64,000 nt of DNA from Sarcomyxa edulis (Eukaryota > Basidiomycota > Agaricomycetes > Agaricales > Mycenaceae): the NCBI GenBank assembly GCA_009761415.1, contig QUOL01000002.1, forward strand, positions 1,550,001-1,614,000. The letters are read 5' to 3'. Numbering within the stretch: the first letter of the stretch is position 1; every line of letters starts with the position of its first letter. The notes under the pieces are model-generated. The model saw only the letters and a program-made list of their open reading frames with translations, was not told the origin of the DNA and made no database searches. Positions 24,223-36,374 of the stretch are shown piece by piece. The position numbers and the translations under genes are program-made.

Positions 24223-26304
24223 TCAAGCCGTGGTCTCAACGTGTCGTAATTTCTCCCATGCCGCAGGATGGTCTTTTGTGCAGTGCTGCATCAACTGTTC
24301 TAGAGTCGCTTGTATGAAAGCCGCTGGCGCTTCTTTTGTGTATCCCAACTGATGCCGTTTACTATTAGAAAACTGGAGTTAGCTAGGAGAGGGTATGATG
24401 GTTTTTTAGAGATATTTACATGCAGAGTCGGCAAGTCTTCTTATTTTCATCGTCCTCGTCGTCCTCCATGATGGCAGCAACACAGAAATCTGGAAGACGG
24501 AGACCATCTGGACCGATTTCGTCTTCTTCGTCTTCTTCATCGTCGTCGTCCTCCTCCTCATCGCCTTTGATTTCGCTTCCTCCGGGCTCGTTGGAGCTCA
24601 GGTCCATTTCTGAAGATACGGTCACGGCCTCAATTTTGGGAGTATTCACTACAGGGACGATGGGTGTGTCGTCTAGGCGAGCTTTCTTGAGTGCGGGCTC
24701 GTCGTCATCTCCAGGGACGTCGCCGTCGAGAGTACGTTTCGAAGTCATCTGCGAATCTTCCTCAACCTTGAGTGGACTGATTGCGGAGACGGGGAGTTCT
24801 TCGATAGGAGCTGTAGAATCTGCTTCTGTCATGTTGGCGGCCAGAGGTGTCGACGACTGTGATTGTAATTGTGACCTGAGACGCAAGGTTTCTGAGAGAG
24901 GAGGCGCTGGGGCAGTCTCGAGGGCAAGAGGCTGTTGGGGCTGATGTGGCTCTGGTTCGGGATGCATCGGCGCTGGTATAGACGGTGGAGGTGAATCCGA
25001 ATCAATCCAAATCGGTTCCGATTGAGTCTGAAGGGGTGTCAAGAGTCCCGGAAGTTGATTGACCGGGCTGGCGTCAGATGAAGAAACGAATGGGTGTTGT
25101 GATGACTGGAGGCCGGCTGCGGGAATTGCGGGTATAGATTGTAGTGGTATCTTGACCGTAGCTTCCGGTAAGTGGCTCTGGCCGTTGAGCGAGGAATGTC
25201 CAGGAGACGAACGAGAATGGCGATGGCCCGCGGAAGATGGCGGTCTGCCCAAGGAAGACGGAGGTCTAGAGATAGAAGGCGTACGTGATTTGGGATGAAT
25301 GGCACTTCCACTAACAGGCAATGGACCATTTGTAACCATGCTATTGTGCGATTCTGCGAACGATGCTATCCGTCCTGGGATTGATTCTCGACTCCAGTCG
25401 GTTACGATGGACATGGTCTGCTTGAATCTCTGCTTTTGCTGATTGGGATTAGAAGCCTGGATGACATGCTGAAGAGATGAGATAGACAACAGGGGAGGGA
25501 TTAGGGCTGAGAGAGTTACCTGTACCGTATTGTCAGATGCGCGTCGTTGAGGATGCTGTAGAGCTGATTTAGCTGAAGAAATGCATGACATCTTGTATGC
25601 TTACTCGGTTTGGGTTAGGAACTAGGACGGATCCAATGGTCAGCTAAGATCACTGTTAAGGTTGTATCCACATACCAACAGGCTGCGACACCGTCGGCGA
25701 TGCAGCAGGTACCGAAGCAGCTTTTTTCATTCGACCGAACTCTGCTCGCAGAAAGACTAACTCATTCATAGCAGCCCTGTGGGTATTCATTAGTTGGTTA
25801 TAGTCGGCCATGAGCTGGATGTAGGCGGATTTTGTGGGATCGGCGCCAGATACCAAAGCTTGATTTGTGCGTATCAACTCTCCTCGTTCCTGCAGTAGTG
25901 CTTTCATTTGCTCTCTCATCTTGAGGAACTCCTCAACCTTCTGATTGTCGGAAGCAGCGATGAATCTAAGTTGATCTCTCTGCTTTGCAACGAGACGTGA
26001 AAGAGCGCTATTGTCCTGAAAAAGTTTTGTATTTTCGGTTTTCCAGGATTGATTTAGTTGCTCCGCATTTTGGAGACGCTGGGACATGCCAGGGAAGTAT
26101 CCCAACTCTGAGAGACATCCATTCGCGGTCGCTGAGAGGATTTCGACGACCTTTGTGCGTAGATCGGCGGTAGAATCAGGACTGGAGTGAATAAGGAGCT
26201 ATAGTGAGTGATCCGATCTACAAGGAAGAGTCTAGTACACACGTCGTAACTGCAGCATTATTTTCGTTGGGCTGCTGGGTGGATTTCGAAGTCGATGCGT
26301 TCAT
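24223..26304 (-). CDS. Coiled-coil acidic nuclear-type protein with C-terminal Cys/His cluster
   Basis: Exons 26304..26243, 26181..25676, 25572..25520, 25468..24420 and 24361..24223 give 602 residues. I do not recognise the family. Residues ~20-185 are predicted coiled coil (LSRLVAKQRDQLRFIAASDN, MREQMKALLQERGELIRTN). A long Ser/Pro-rich disordered middle follows, a basic patch KKAR, then an Asp/Glu run. The last ~60 residues contain TCRLCIKRHQLGY and HCTKDHP, a Cys-x2-Cys with later His/Cys that could bind zinc. Intron 3 (51 nt) is stop-free and in frame, so retention is possible. The composition suggests a nuclear or chromatin protein, which is inference. It is divergent from the second M28 gene. 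Confidence 0.7.
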
Positions 26305-26747
26305 GACCAGAGGGCGTCGTCAACGTCGGCAGCAACGAGCAGCCACTATAAGTAGTAGTGAGTGAGAAATTTCAAGTTATCGGTGAATATTTTTGGAGAT
26401 TGATCTACGCTTCACGCGTGTCCTCCCATCAACCTCCCATATGCATGCAATTTCCTCAGCTAGACACCGACCCAACACCGACCTGCTCGCCTGTCGAAAG
26501 TACTTATCAAAATGTACATAGCTGATTCGTCTATCTGCGTTCTCGAAGACCACAATTTCAGCATTTACTTATCTGGGTTTGCAAATCGTTAGTGAGAGAT
26601 ATCATATATTACGCCATACAATCTACCGTGGAACTCGTGCGAGCAGATAACTATTTCCGAGTCTTATAGCAGCTCATAGCACGCCACCTTTCTCCTTCAG
26701 TACTCCCATCTGATTCGTTTGAACCTCAGATTGAACTCTACAGCATC
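26305..26747. other. Divergent promoter region
   Basis: This 443-bp gap lies between two divergent start codons. No gene, repeat or strong motif was recognised. Confidence 0.5.
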
Positions 26748-29700
26748 ATGGACGAGAAATCGTCTGTCGGCGCGTTCAAGCTAGACGGTATACCCGTTCC
26801 TGCTACTACTCCTGACCTCCCTCAGCCTCCTAGACGACGCTTGAGGAACGTCGCACGCTGGACATTTGTTGCTGTTCTTCTCAGTATCCACCTATGGAAT
26901 TTCGGTCAACTCAAGCAATGGATCTATTCCGGAAGTCCGCAGGGTCCAACTGATTTCAAGCCAAAGCACCGTGAACCTCCCTTAGTGGGCAAGGCAGCCG
27001 AGAAACTCTTCCTGTGAGTGGACTTCTCTTCCTTTCGTTCCAGCCGGCTAACTCGACGTAGGTCAATTCCAAATGAAGCCAGCGCAATTGCTGCATCGCG
27101 ACTCTATGCAACCACTCCTCATGTAGCTGGATCGGAAGGAGACTTGCTCACAGCCAAGTCATTCCTCCTCCTCCTTCAAGAACAACTCGGAATCACCCCT
27201 CACTCGGAACTACCTATCTTCCCTGCTGGTTCAAAAGAGTCTCGTCAAGCAACTCTCAGGATCCCAAAGCTGCACTCTCCTGCAGCATGGATCGATGTCT
27301 ATTATCCAGTAATGAACACACCGCTCAACCGAAGTCTCCAAGTTCTAGGGGATGACGGTAAAGCCATTTGGGAAGCCGACTTGGTCGAGCACACAGATGA
27401 AGCAGATCCCGAAGCGCATCAGTATGCAGACGCTGTGCCCACCTTCCACGGACTCAGTTCTGCGGGTGATGTCACTGGCAAGATTGTCTATGCTAATTAC
27501 GGTCGGAAGGAGGTTTGTCTATTTCCATCTTGCTATGTTTGATGGTAGCTGATTTCGTTTCTGATTGACAAGGATTATGATGAGCTTGTCGACAAAGGTT
27601 CTTTTGATTACATATTATGCACGGAACTACTGCGTTGACGCAAGCTCGCATTGCAGGCGTTAACTTCACCAACACTATCGTTCTTGTACGGTATGGAGGG
27701 ATCTTCCGCGGGCTCAAGGTATGGATTACCCATACTTCAGCTGCTTCTACCCAAATTACCTTCGTCTATTAGATCAAACGCGCGGAAGAGCTCGGAGCTG
27801 CTGGTGTTCTGATATATTCCGACCTTAGAGATGACGGTACAGTGACTGCTGAGAACGGATATGCAGCGCAAGTCCTTTTCTTTTCAACTGTTTCGTGGTA
27901 TAATGTTCTGATCTCCCGCTCTACTATCAGTTATCCGCACGGGCCTGCTCGAAACCCTACATCTGTTCAACGTGGTTCAGTACAATACCTCTCCTTGTAT
28001 CCGGGTGACCCTACGACTCCAGGATATCCCGCCTACGAGAATAGTACGCGCACTGCGGGGCTCAATATCCCTTCTATCCCAAGTTTGCCCATTTCTTGGC
28101 AGAATGCTGAAGCCCTTCTCAAAACACTCGAAGGGGGAGAATGGGAGAATAAGACTGTTAGACTGGCTAATGACGGTAAGCTCAAGAACTACAAAAGAAG
28201 ATGTCAATTGATTGAGACTGTTCTGCAGTTGATACGAAAGTGACACCTATCTGGAATACCATGGGTGTCATCCCCGGACATATCAAAGATGAGATTGTCG
28301 TCATTGGGAATCACAGAGATGGTGAGTCTTCCCATATAGTGATCAGTCTCGAATACTGATTGTCTGTATGGCTTCGTAGCATGGGTACATTGTCATATCT
28401 TCTCTGACGGTGACATCATCAACTAATCCATTGGGTAGGTCATGGGCGCCACAGATCCTAGTAGCGGTACTGCCTCTGTGCATGAAGTAATCCGCGGGCT
28501 AGGCGAACTCACGAAGAAAGGGTGGAAACCCTTGCGAACCATCCTGATTGCGTCCTGGGATGCTGAGGAGGTGAGTCAGTCTGCGTTGATGATATATTGT
28601 TCCAATTTGGCTAATATGGCATGTGTAGTATGGCTTGATCGGGTCCACTGAATGGGTAGATATCATCATTGATTCACCTTAGTTTGTACTGATTACTGAT
28701 CTGCTCGATACTCCAGGGTGAAGACTTCGCGGATTGGATTGAACAGCACGTCGTCGGATATCTCAATCTTGGTCTGTACTCTCTTTCCTCAAGCTATGAC
28801 GGGTTTCTGATGCTGATACAAATTCTAGATTCCTCCGTCTCTGGTTCCCGCTTCAGTATATCTGCCTCCCCCTCGCTAGCCCATCTTTCACGGGCTGCAG
28901 CTGAAGAGATCCCTCATCCAACTGACGCCGGACGTACGCTCTGGGACGCGACAAAGGATACAGGTAAACTGTTCGGCGCGCGGGAAGACGGATTGGTGAT
29001 TATGGACGAAGAATCCGCTGCGGTGCACGCGGAATCGAATGTGGTGAAGAGCGGCCTTGGAGTCGGCACTCTAGGATCTGGCAGTGACTTCACGGTCTTC
29101 CTTCAAAGGATCGGCGTAGCTAGCGGTCAAGGGGGGTTTGGATCTACACTTCACGATCCTGTGTATCACTATCATTCCGTGTATGACTCGGAAAAGTGGC
29201 AGGAAACGTATGGAGATCCGGGTTTCGTTCGTCATGTTAGTGTTCTTTCGCAATTGATGATTTTGAACACTGAACACCTTGTTATTTTCTCCAGACTGCT
29301 GTCGCCAAACATCTGGGCTTGGTAACCTTGCGCCTAGCAAGCGAGGTGATTCTCCCTTTCAACACCACACACTACTCCGGAGAATTGCAGAATTACCTTG
29401 ACAAGTAAGCACATTCGAACCAAAGTGGTTGGGTTCATACTCACCTTACTTTTAGGGTCGAAGAGATTGCAGCGGCTCAGTCGCTTCAACTCGATCTCTC
29501 GACTCTCCGAAAGTCAATCGGCTCACTTCAAGCTGCCAGTCTCAGTCTCGACTACCAGAAATTCAAAGCCGAGAAAGATCTCCAAGATATCCTCAAGAAG
29601 TGGCATAAGCGACAATCGAAACTCAAGAAGAAGTTGAGGAAAGCGTACTGCCATATCAAGAAAGTCTTCGGCAAGAAATGCAAAAGTCTTCATGCCAAAA

Positions 29701-30255
29701 GTCAATGTCACGGCAAAGATGAGTCAGCCTCTATTCCAGTGCTTGCTCGGGATGGCGGTGGTCACTCGAGACCCAGGGTCGGACGTTACCCGGCTTGGGC
29801 CAAAGAGCAGAAGAAACAGGCCCAACTCGAATTGGCATATGCACTGGCTCTACAAGCCGGGTTCGACATTCCCATGGATGCCACTTCTGGGGACACCGAC
29901 AGTTTCCCTGAATTCCCTCTTCGTAAACTTATGCGAGTCCTCAACCTGATCAGGGAAGTGAACAAGAAGTTGGCAGGGTTTGAGCGTGGATTTATCTCCG
30001 AAGATGGGATCAAGGACCGGGAGTGGTACAGGCATTTAGGTGTGGCTCCTGGAAAATGGCTCGGTGCGTAATCCTCGAAGTTTTCCAGTATAAACCTCAC
30101 TGAAGCATCTTTGATCAGGTTACGGCGCCACGACCTTCCCTGCTTTGACAGAAGCGCTCACGTTCGAGAAAAACACGACGCTGGCTGCATATGAGGCAGA
30201 GCGATTGTCAAAGCTGATCGACAATCTTGCGGAGAACATTCGCGTACATGCTTGA
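26748..30255 (+). CDS. M28 peptidase, glutamate carboxypeptidase II-like (paralogue 2)
   Basis: Fifteen exons (26748..27013, 27062..27512, 27573..27597, 27657..27718, 27773..27867, 27931..28175, 28229..28321, 28380..28384, 28439..28570, 28629..28655, 28717..28771, 28829..29235, 29295..29404, 29456..30063, 30119..30255) give 905 residues. The layout matches paralogue 1: short cytosolic N-terminus, one membrane span ([13 protein letters not shown]), protease-associated domain, M28 core. Metal and catalytic residues are intact ([35 protein letters not shown]). The His/Gly tract of paralogue 1 is absent; instead the C-terminal region carries a Lys-rich insertion near [15 protein letters not shown]. 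The intron at 27868 needs a GC donor (GCAAGT), and exon 8 is only 5 nt, encoding part of the metal-site loop. Confidence 0.9.
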
Positions 30256-30444
30256 GGGAATGAGGATGGACGAGTACTGTATCACAGTATATAGGAAATT
30301 GTAAAATACAAGAACACAACTTGAAGGACTTGAAGATGCACGTGCGCGTGGATGATGATCGAGATTCGAGAATTGTTTCCGACTCTAACTTTGTAGTCGG
30401 TGCCAGTGGAGGACGCCACGTCCGCGTTTTCAACTTGTACCACC

Positions 30445-32638
30445 ATGATACCAGCACCAGTGCTTGGGGCAGCCAAAGCGTCAGCCGTGGGGCTGGCCCT
30501 CTCTCTCGCTATATTCGCTTACGAGCGCGCCCTTGTACCACTTTACGGAAGTACACCTACAAACTACCTCTTACACAAAATCGTCTTGTGTTCCATACTG
30601 TTGGCAACAACTTCCCCGATTAGACTATCAGCAAGGAAAAGTATTCTACTCTCAGGCTTATGGACGTCTATCGCTCCACTTGGGACGTACTGGCTCGCTG
30701 TATGGACATCGCGACAATGGAAAGAACCTGTATGGAGCCCGGCGGTTCCTCATCTTATGATTCTGGCGCCTATCACATACATTGCTACTAATTTGGTGCG
30801 CGAGACTGAGGTGAGTGGTAATAGTGCAAATTATCTCGTTATCGTCAAAATTTCCGAATGCAGATTTCAAAACATGCTGTCGTACCAGCCAACTCCCGGC
30901 CACCGGTCCTCAATCGTATAATGGCAATTACAATATGTTGCTCAGCTGCAAGCGGATTTGTGAGAGGATATTGGAGCGAGATGGTGTTTCTCGATAGCAT
31001 CTCAGAGAGCCGGATTGTATGAACGTCCTTTGCATCGATCTTCTCGGCTCTATTGACAATAAAACGCGTCCAGTTTCTCTGTATTTCTGGTATCTTTCTC
31101 GCATCCTGGATTGTTCAATATCCCTTCTCAACTTCAGAGAGAAAGACGCGTAAAGGCGCCCTTAAAACAACAGTCACGAACACTCAGCTCAAGTATACCG
31201 TACTTTCTACTTTCGTGGGCCTGTGGTACATCAACTCGACAAAACTGCTATCCTCTCCAGTCTTACCCCATCCTCTCCGGCAAAAATATACACACCCATC
31301 GTATCCCTTAGAAATCCTCTCCTCTGTACAATCCAAGACAGGTCTCATAGTGGTAGGAGAAGCTCTCCCTCCCACAGAGCGCCTGCCTGGAGCGGATCCT
31401 GATATGCACTCCCTTCGTTACCTACGCGCCTCCCATTCCATTCTGGGTGGAGTTTGGATGCACGGCAACGTCGCGACTCTGGATGGTCATAGTCCAATGA
31501 CCGATTCGTACGGAACTCCTCTAGGGGATTCGATCTACAGTACCTTCGTGCTGCAAGAAACTATTCGAATGGTCAATAGCACTGAAAAGGGTAAGACGGA
31601 TGCATGGAATAATGCTTTAATTATGTAGGTGTTATGTACCTTTCCCTATCCAATTCCCCTCAATCTCACTCACTCGGCTCTCCAAGTGGTCTTGGAGCAG
31701 GAATATCGGCGACTGCTTTCATGCGACACGATATATCCACTACCATCGTTGAGATCGATCCAGCCGTGTACGACGCTGCCCGGCGTTTCTTTGGTTTGCC
31801 TGATCCAGGGCCTGACAAGGTGTTCCTGCAGGACGCGCGGGGATGGGTCGCGCAAAAAAAAGCGAGCTTGGAGAAACAAACACCAGAGACGGGAAAGTCA
31901 AATCTGGATTCGCTCTATGACATTGTGGTCCATGACTGCTTCTCAGGGGGTGGGGTGCCTGAACACATCTTCACCCGGGAATTTTGGGAAGATCTGAAGA
32001 CTCTGATGCACCCAGAAGGGGTGATTGCGATTGTATGTATTTATCTTATTGTCATTCAGAGTAGCGTCTTTTACAGCGTTTTCCTCACTGACTACAATAT
32101 CTGTTACCAGAATTTTGCAGGAAAAGTCAGGTCTTTAGCATCCCGTGCCATAATACATACCCTCGAGAATAGCTTTGGACAGTGTCGTGCGTTCCACGAC
32201 TCTTTTAACGATCTAACAGAAGAACAGTACGACACAGACTTCATCAACATGGTGAATTCTCTATCCCGATCCTATTCTTTCGTATTGTCGTTGACTCGTA
32301 TCTTCAGGTATTCTTCTGTAGTCCATCTACCAATCCATTAACTTTCCGAAATTCCCGTGCATCCGATTATCTTGGCTCTCATCTCCGTCGACATGTGTTC
32401 ACGATGCTTCCGGCGCGTGAAGTCCCTCTTGCTGTCATGCGAGGAAATTCGACCTTGAAATCGGCCGAGCTCATATTGACGGATGAGCACAATCCGTTGG
32501 GAGTATGGCAAGAGGCGGATGCTTTTCACCACTGGACCCGTATGTCGTCCCACTGAATATTGTTGCGCGGATTTACTGACTGGTTCGTGTTAAGTAATGC
32601 GAGAAGTTCTTCCTGATGTATTCTGGGAAACGTATTGA
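30445..32638 (+). CDS. Multi-pass membrane protein with spermidine-synthase-like methyltransferase fold
   Basis: Exons 30445..30810, 30864..31016, 31074..31624, 31687..32032, 32111..32251, 32308..32539 and 32595..32638 give 610 residues. The N-terminal third has about six hydrophobic segments. The C-terminal part shows the nucleotide-binding motif NNALIIGLGAGISATAF, the acidic strand end TTIVEIDPAVYDAA, LQDARGW and IVVHDCFSGG, as in polyamine synthases. Membrane-anchored relatives occur widely in fungi and bacteria and are unlikely to make spermidine in the cytosol; the substrate is unknown. The true donor of intron 3 is GTAGGT at 31625, because it restores the conserved glycine motif. Confidence 0.8.
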
Positions 32639-32839
32639 GCAAGGATGTACACTTACGCGTAGATGAAATGTATCACATATTTCCAAGAGGATTACTTACA
32701 TTCTACTCACGACTGAAGTGCTTGAGTACGCGCGAGACGTCGAGGGGTTAACGACGCGTCCTGATCATGTGACTCAAATATCGCCCGCTGGCAATCAAAT
32801 TCAAATTTAGTGCTTCCAGTCTGCTCACTTCATCCAACC

Positions 32840-34259
32840 ATGAGGGTTTTCTACCTCCTCACATTCTTGGCCGTTCTGGTAACGACCGCTTTAGCGTGCG
32901 TATCATACACTCTTGTATAGCTTGCTTGCTAATACTGTGTATAACACAGATGGGAAAAGGTACTCCATAAAGCGAAAGGAACGGAATGGATACACTGACG
33001 CGTTATTCTGGTACTAGGAAGACCACGAAATCTTCGACCTCGTCAGTGCGGTTGAGAAATCGGAAGGTGCGTTTCTACAGATGCGCTGCATGTACGAATG
33101 CCGAAATGACGATGCTTGCGTCCAGGCAAAGGAACAACATTCTATTCATGGTTAGATGTACCATCAACAGCAACGACCTCCGAAATCGCCAAGGCGTACC
33201 GAAAAATGAGTATGCAGCTCCAGTGCGTGGTCCTTCTTGTCTTCTCATATGGCTTCCATTCTGATAAATGCGATAGTCCTGATAAAAACCCCAATACACA
33301 GGCCGTGCATGATAGATTTGCACGCCTTGGTGTTGTGTCTACGATTTTGAGAAATGCGGAGAGCCGGAAACGGTGCGTGGATAGTGTCTTGACGTCGTTG
33401 ACCACAACCCTCATACACATTGCAAACAGATATGATTTCTTCTACAAAAATGGTGTACCCAGATGGAGAGGTACTGGATATTATTATGAACGGTTCCGGC
33501 CTGGTCTCGGGGTGAGTTTCTCGTCGTCATGCGTTGGCTGGTTGTACTGACATCTATATAGTTCGTTTGCGTGTTCTTGGTGATCCTCACGTCGGGTCTG
33601 CAGTATGTGATCCAAGGCATAACTTACAAGAAGGATCTGGAGCGCGTTGAACGGTTCATAGGAGAAGCAAGGCTAGCTGCCTGGGGCTCTAAAATGATCC
33701 CGCTTGATGGACAGAGGAAGGTGCGTGTTTCTTCCTCTGTTAGAGTTTAGGTTCAATACTCAGACGCATCACTGCAGGTAAAGGTAAACTTGGGTGGGCC
33801 TCAGCGCAGAGATGACGAAGGCAATGTTTCTACTGGGAAGTGGATCGATATGGTCGTTGAAGGACAGAATGTATGGATTGTAAGTGTTCCGTGATTCCAT
33901 CTAGTTTTCTTGCACTTAGCACGGCCTGTTTTTAGCAAGACCCAAACGGTGATCGTCATGCTCTAGATGCATCCGCCGCCGCCAAACCTTCCATTTTGAA
34001 TACGTGGTTCTTGTCAATTTTCAAAGGCTACTTCCGACAGCTCGTCGAACGGACCATGAAACCCGTCGAGTCCAACGAAATCAAACCTTCTGGTGTTTCA
34101 TCTGAATTTGACTCCGAAGACGACGACGAGTCATCGACTTCGGCGTCTCGTGCTGGGAGTGGCACTGCAACTCCCAAGGAGAAGGAGGAGGCCAAGGCGG
34201 GGAGGACGGCCGCTGTTAAAGCTGGCGGAAAACGGAGAAAGGCAGTCAGAAAACGGTGA
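32840..34259 (+). CDS. ERJ5: ER membrane J-domain co-chaperone
   Basis: Nine exons (32840..32895, 32950..32959, 33018..33066, 33126..33222, 33277..33372, 33430..33511, 33562..33720, 33778..33879, 33936..34259) give 324 residues. A signal peptide (MRVFYLLTFLAVLVTTALA) precedes a J domain with FYSWLDVPSTATTSEIAKAY and the HPDKNP tripeptide region, whose His codon is split by an intron. One membrane span (VCVFLVILTSGLQYVI) follows the conserved FRPGLG, then a Ser/Lys-rich tail. Erj5 is a DnaJ partner of Kar2/BiP in the yeast ER. The second exon is 10 nt (encodes WEK). The tail is low complexity, so its exact end rests on the frame alone. Confidence 0.9.
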
Positions 34260-34972
34260 TGCAGGTTGTGCTGCAGCTGTGCTCGTGACCTGATCAATAT
34301 GGATCGGATCTCTTCGATACAGCATCGATATGTGTATAAGTATAGGTACAGCTGCCACTGAGGTACAGATGCATGATCCGAGAGTACTTTGGCATATAGA
34401 ATTTCATCAAGATGGAATGGTCTTGGAGGTGACTATCGCAGCCCACCTGATTGGTGTAGATTGTGGTATAGTGCCTTCGAGTCAGAGCCTGCCAGGCCCT
34501 GCCTCGACCAGCGGCATTCCAAGTGAGTTGCAGCGTCTTTCACGGAATCTGTTTGGGGACGCCGGAAGGGCGGGCGCATCATGTGTTGGCCGAAAAAAGA
34601 AACTGCCCCCCATTTCTCGGCATCGGCCGGTCTCGGGCTAGAACGAACAACCTAGACCGATGGGAGCATCTCAGTAATCGCTCTCTCTTCGTCGATAACC
34701 AGCATGGCACACTCAATTCAAGGAGAGCAAGTGATTTCTGAGCCAGATACGAAGCAGATTGTCACCAAAAACAATCAGAGAAGAGTTGTAGAAAATGAAT
34801 AAATAACGAAATGGAGGAATTGATTTAGTTTCGCGGAGTTGGAAGAGGCTTATCGGCCAATGAAATGAGTCGACGCAGTGCCTAATAAAACATATAACTC
34901 TCCCAAATAACTCCTGAAATAATTCCATCACTTACCTTCTCATCCTACTTCCATCCTCTCCGCTTCACCAGC
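34260..34972. other. GLN1 upstream region
   Basis: A 713-bp gap holding the ERJ5 3' flank and the GLN1 promoter. Short open frames here show no protein-like features. Confidence 0.5.
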
Positions 34973-36220
34973 ATGGCCATTCAGTATCGTAACGACCTTT
35001 TGGCTCCTTTCCTAGCTCTCCCACAGGGCGACAAGGTCCAGGCAGAATGTACCCTCTTTTTCCCGTTTTTTATTTTATGACTCGATCTCACCTACTTCGT
35101 CTTTGCTAGATGTCTGGATCGATGGCGATGGTGGTCTTCGTTCAAAGACGACAACCGTCAGCAAGAAAGTAACAGACATTGGCCAGCTTCGTATCTGGGA
35201 TTTCGACGGTTCATCCACAAACCAGGCCCCCGGCAGTGATTCCGATGTCTACCTCCGTCCCGCCGCGATTTTCAAAGATCCTTTCCGTGGTGGCGACAAC
35301 ATCCTCGTTCTCGCCGAGACCTACAACAACGACGGCACCCCCAACCGAACCAACTACCGTCATCACGCTAAGAAGGTCATGGATCAGGCAAAGGCAGAGG
35401 AGCCCTGGTTCGGTCTTGAGCAGGAGTACACCCTGTTCGATGCCGATGGCACACCCTACGGCTGGCCCAAGGGTGGTTTCCCCGGCCCTCAAGGCCCTTA
35501 TTATTGTGGTGCCGGTGCGTGGTTTTTTTAGAGCACACACTCCTGGCGTGCAGGCTCTAATTCATCTCTCACTACAGGAACTGGCAAAGTCTTCGCCCGC
35601 GACCTAATTGAGGCTCACTACCGAGCCTGTCTCTACGCCGGTGTCAACATCAGCGGTATCAACGCAGAAGTCATGCCGTCTCAGTGGGAGTTCCAGGTCG
35701 GCCCCTGTGAGGGTATCTCCATGGGTGACCATCTCTGGATGGCCCGTTTCCTCCTCACTCGTATCGCCGAGCAGTGGGGTATCGTTGTTTCCCTCCACCC
35801 CAAACCACTCAAGGGTGACTGGAACGGTGCCGGTTGCCACACCAACTACAGCACCAAGGCTATGCGTGAACCCGGAGGCATGACGCACATCAAGGCCGCC
35901 ATCGAAAAATTGTCGAAGAAGCACGACGAGCATATTGCGGTGTATGGAGAGGACAACGATTTGAGGTTGACGGGTGCTCACGAGACTGGACACATTGGGG
36001 CTTTTAGCTCTGGTGTCGCCAACCGTGGTGCATCAATTCGTATTCCCAGGCATGTCGCCGCCCAGGGATACGGTTACTTGGAAGACAGACGCCCTGCGTC
36101 TAACATCGGTATGTCCTATGTGTCCATTCGTCAGTCTATGTATCTGATAGTCTTCATTCTTCTGCAGATCCTTACCGTGTCACCGCCAAGATCATCGAGA
36201 CCACCCTCCTTGACCAATAG
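34973..36220 (+). CDS. GLN1: Glutamine synthetase (type II)
   Basis: Exons 34973..35048, 35110..35514, 35578..36108 and 36168..36220 give 354 residues, the eukaryotic GSII length. It condenses glutamate and ammonia using ATP and is the main nitrogen-assimilation enzyme in the cytosol. Signatures: [18 protein letters not shown], the metal-binding GLEQEYTLF, the ATP region [15 protein letters not shown], and RRPASNIDPYRVT across the last intron. Start by family alignment ([13 protein letters not shown]). Confidence 0.98.
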
Positions 36221-36374
36221 AGAAATGAAATTAGGGCCAGTATCTAGTGCAGTTGGAACAATTTTGTATAGCAGAAAACTAAAATCAGAGAATCGTGTCT
36301 TGTGTTGTTTTTGAATCAAATCACAGGTTGTGACCGACGCGCGTTTGAGTGTAAATTTCTTGAACGCGACCATC

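Noticed and set aside
24420..24944. Plus-strand Ser-rich frame
   Set aside because: It is the reverse complement of the Asp/Glu-rich exon of the minus-strand gene; serine runs are what GAT/GAA repeats give on the other strand.
31591..31635. Splice donor GTAAGA at 31591 in the spermidine-synthase-like gene
   Set aside because: It would delete the conserved NNALIIGLGAG motif; the later donor GTAGGT at 31625 restores it.
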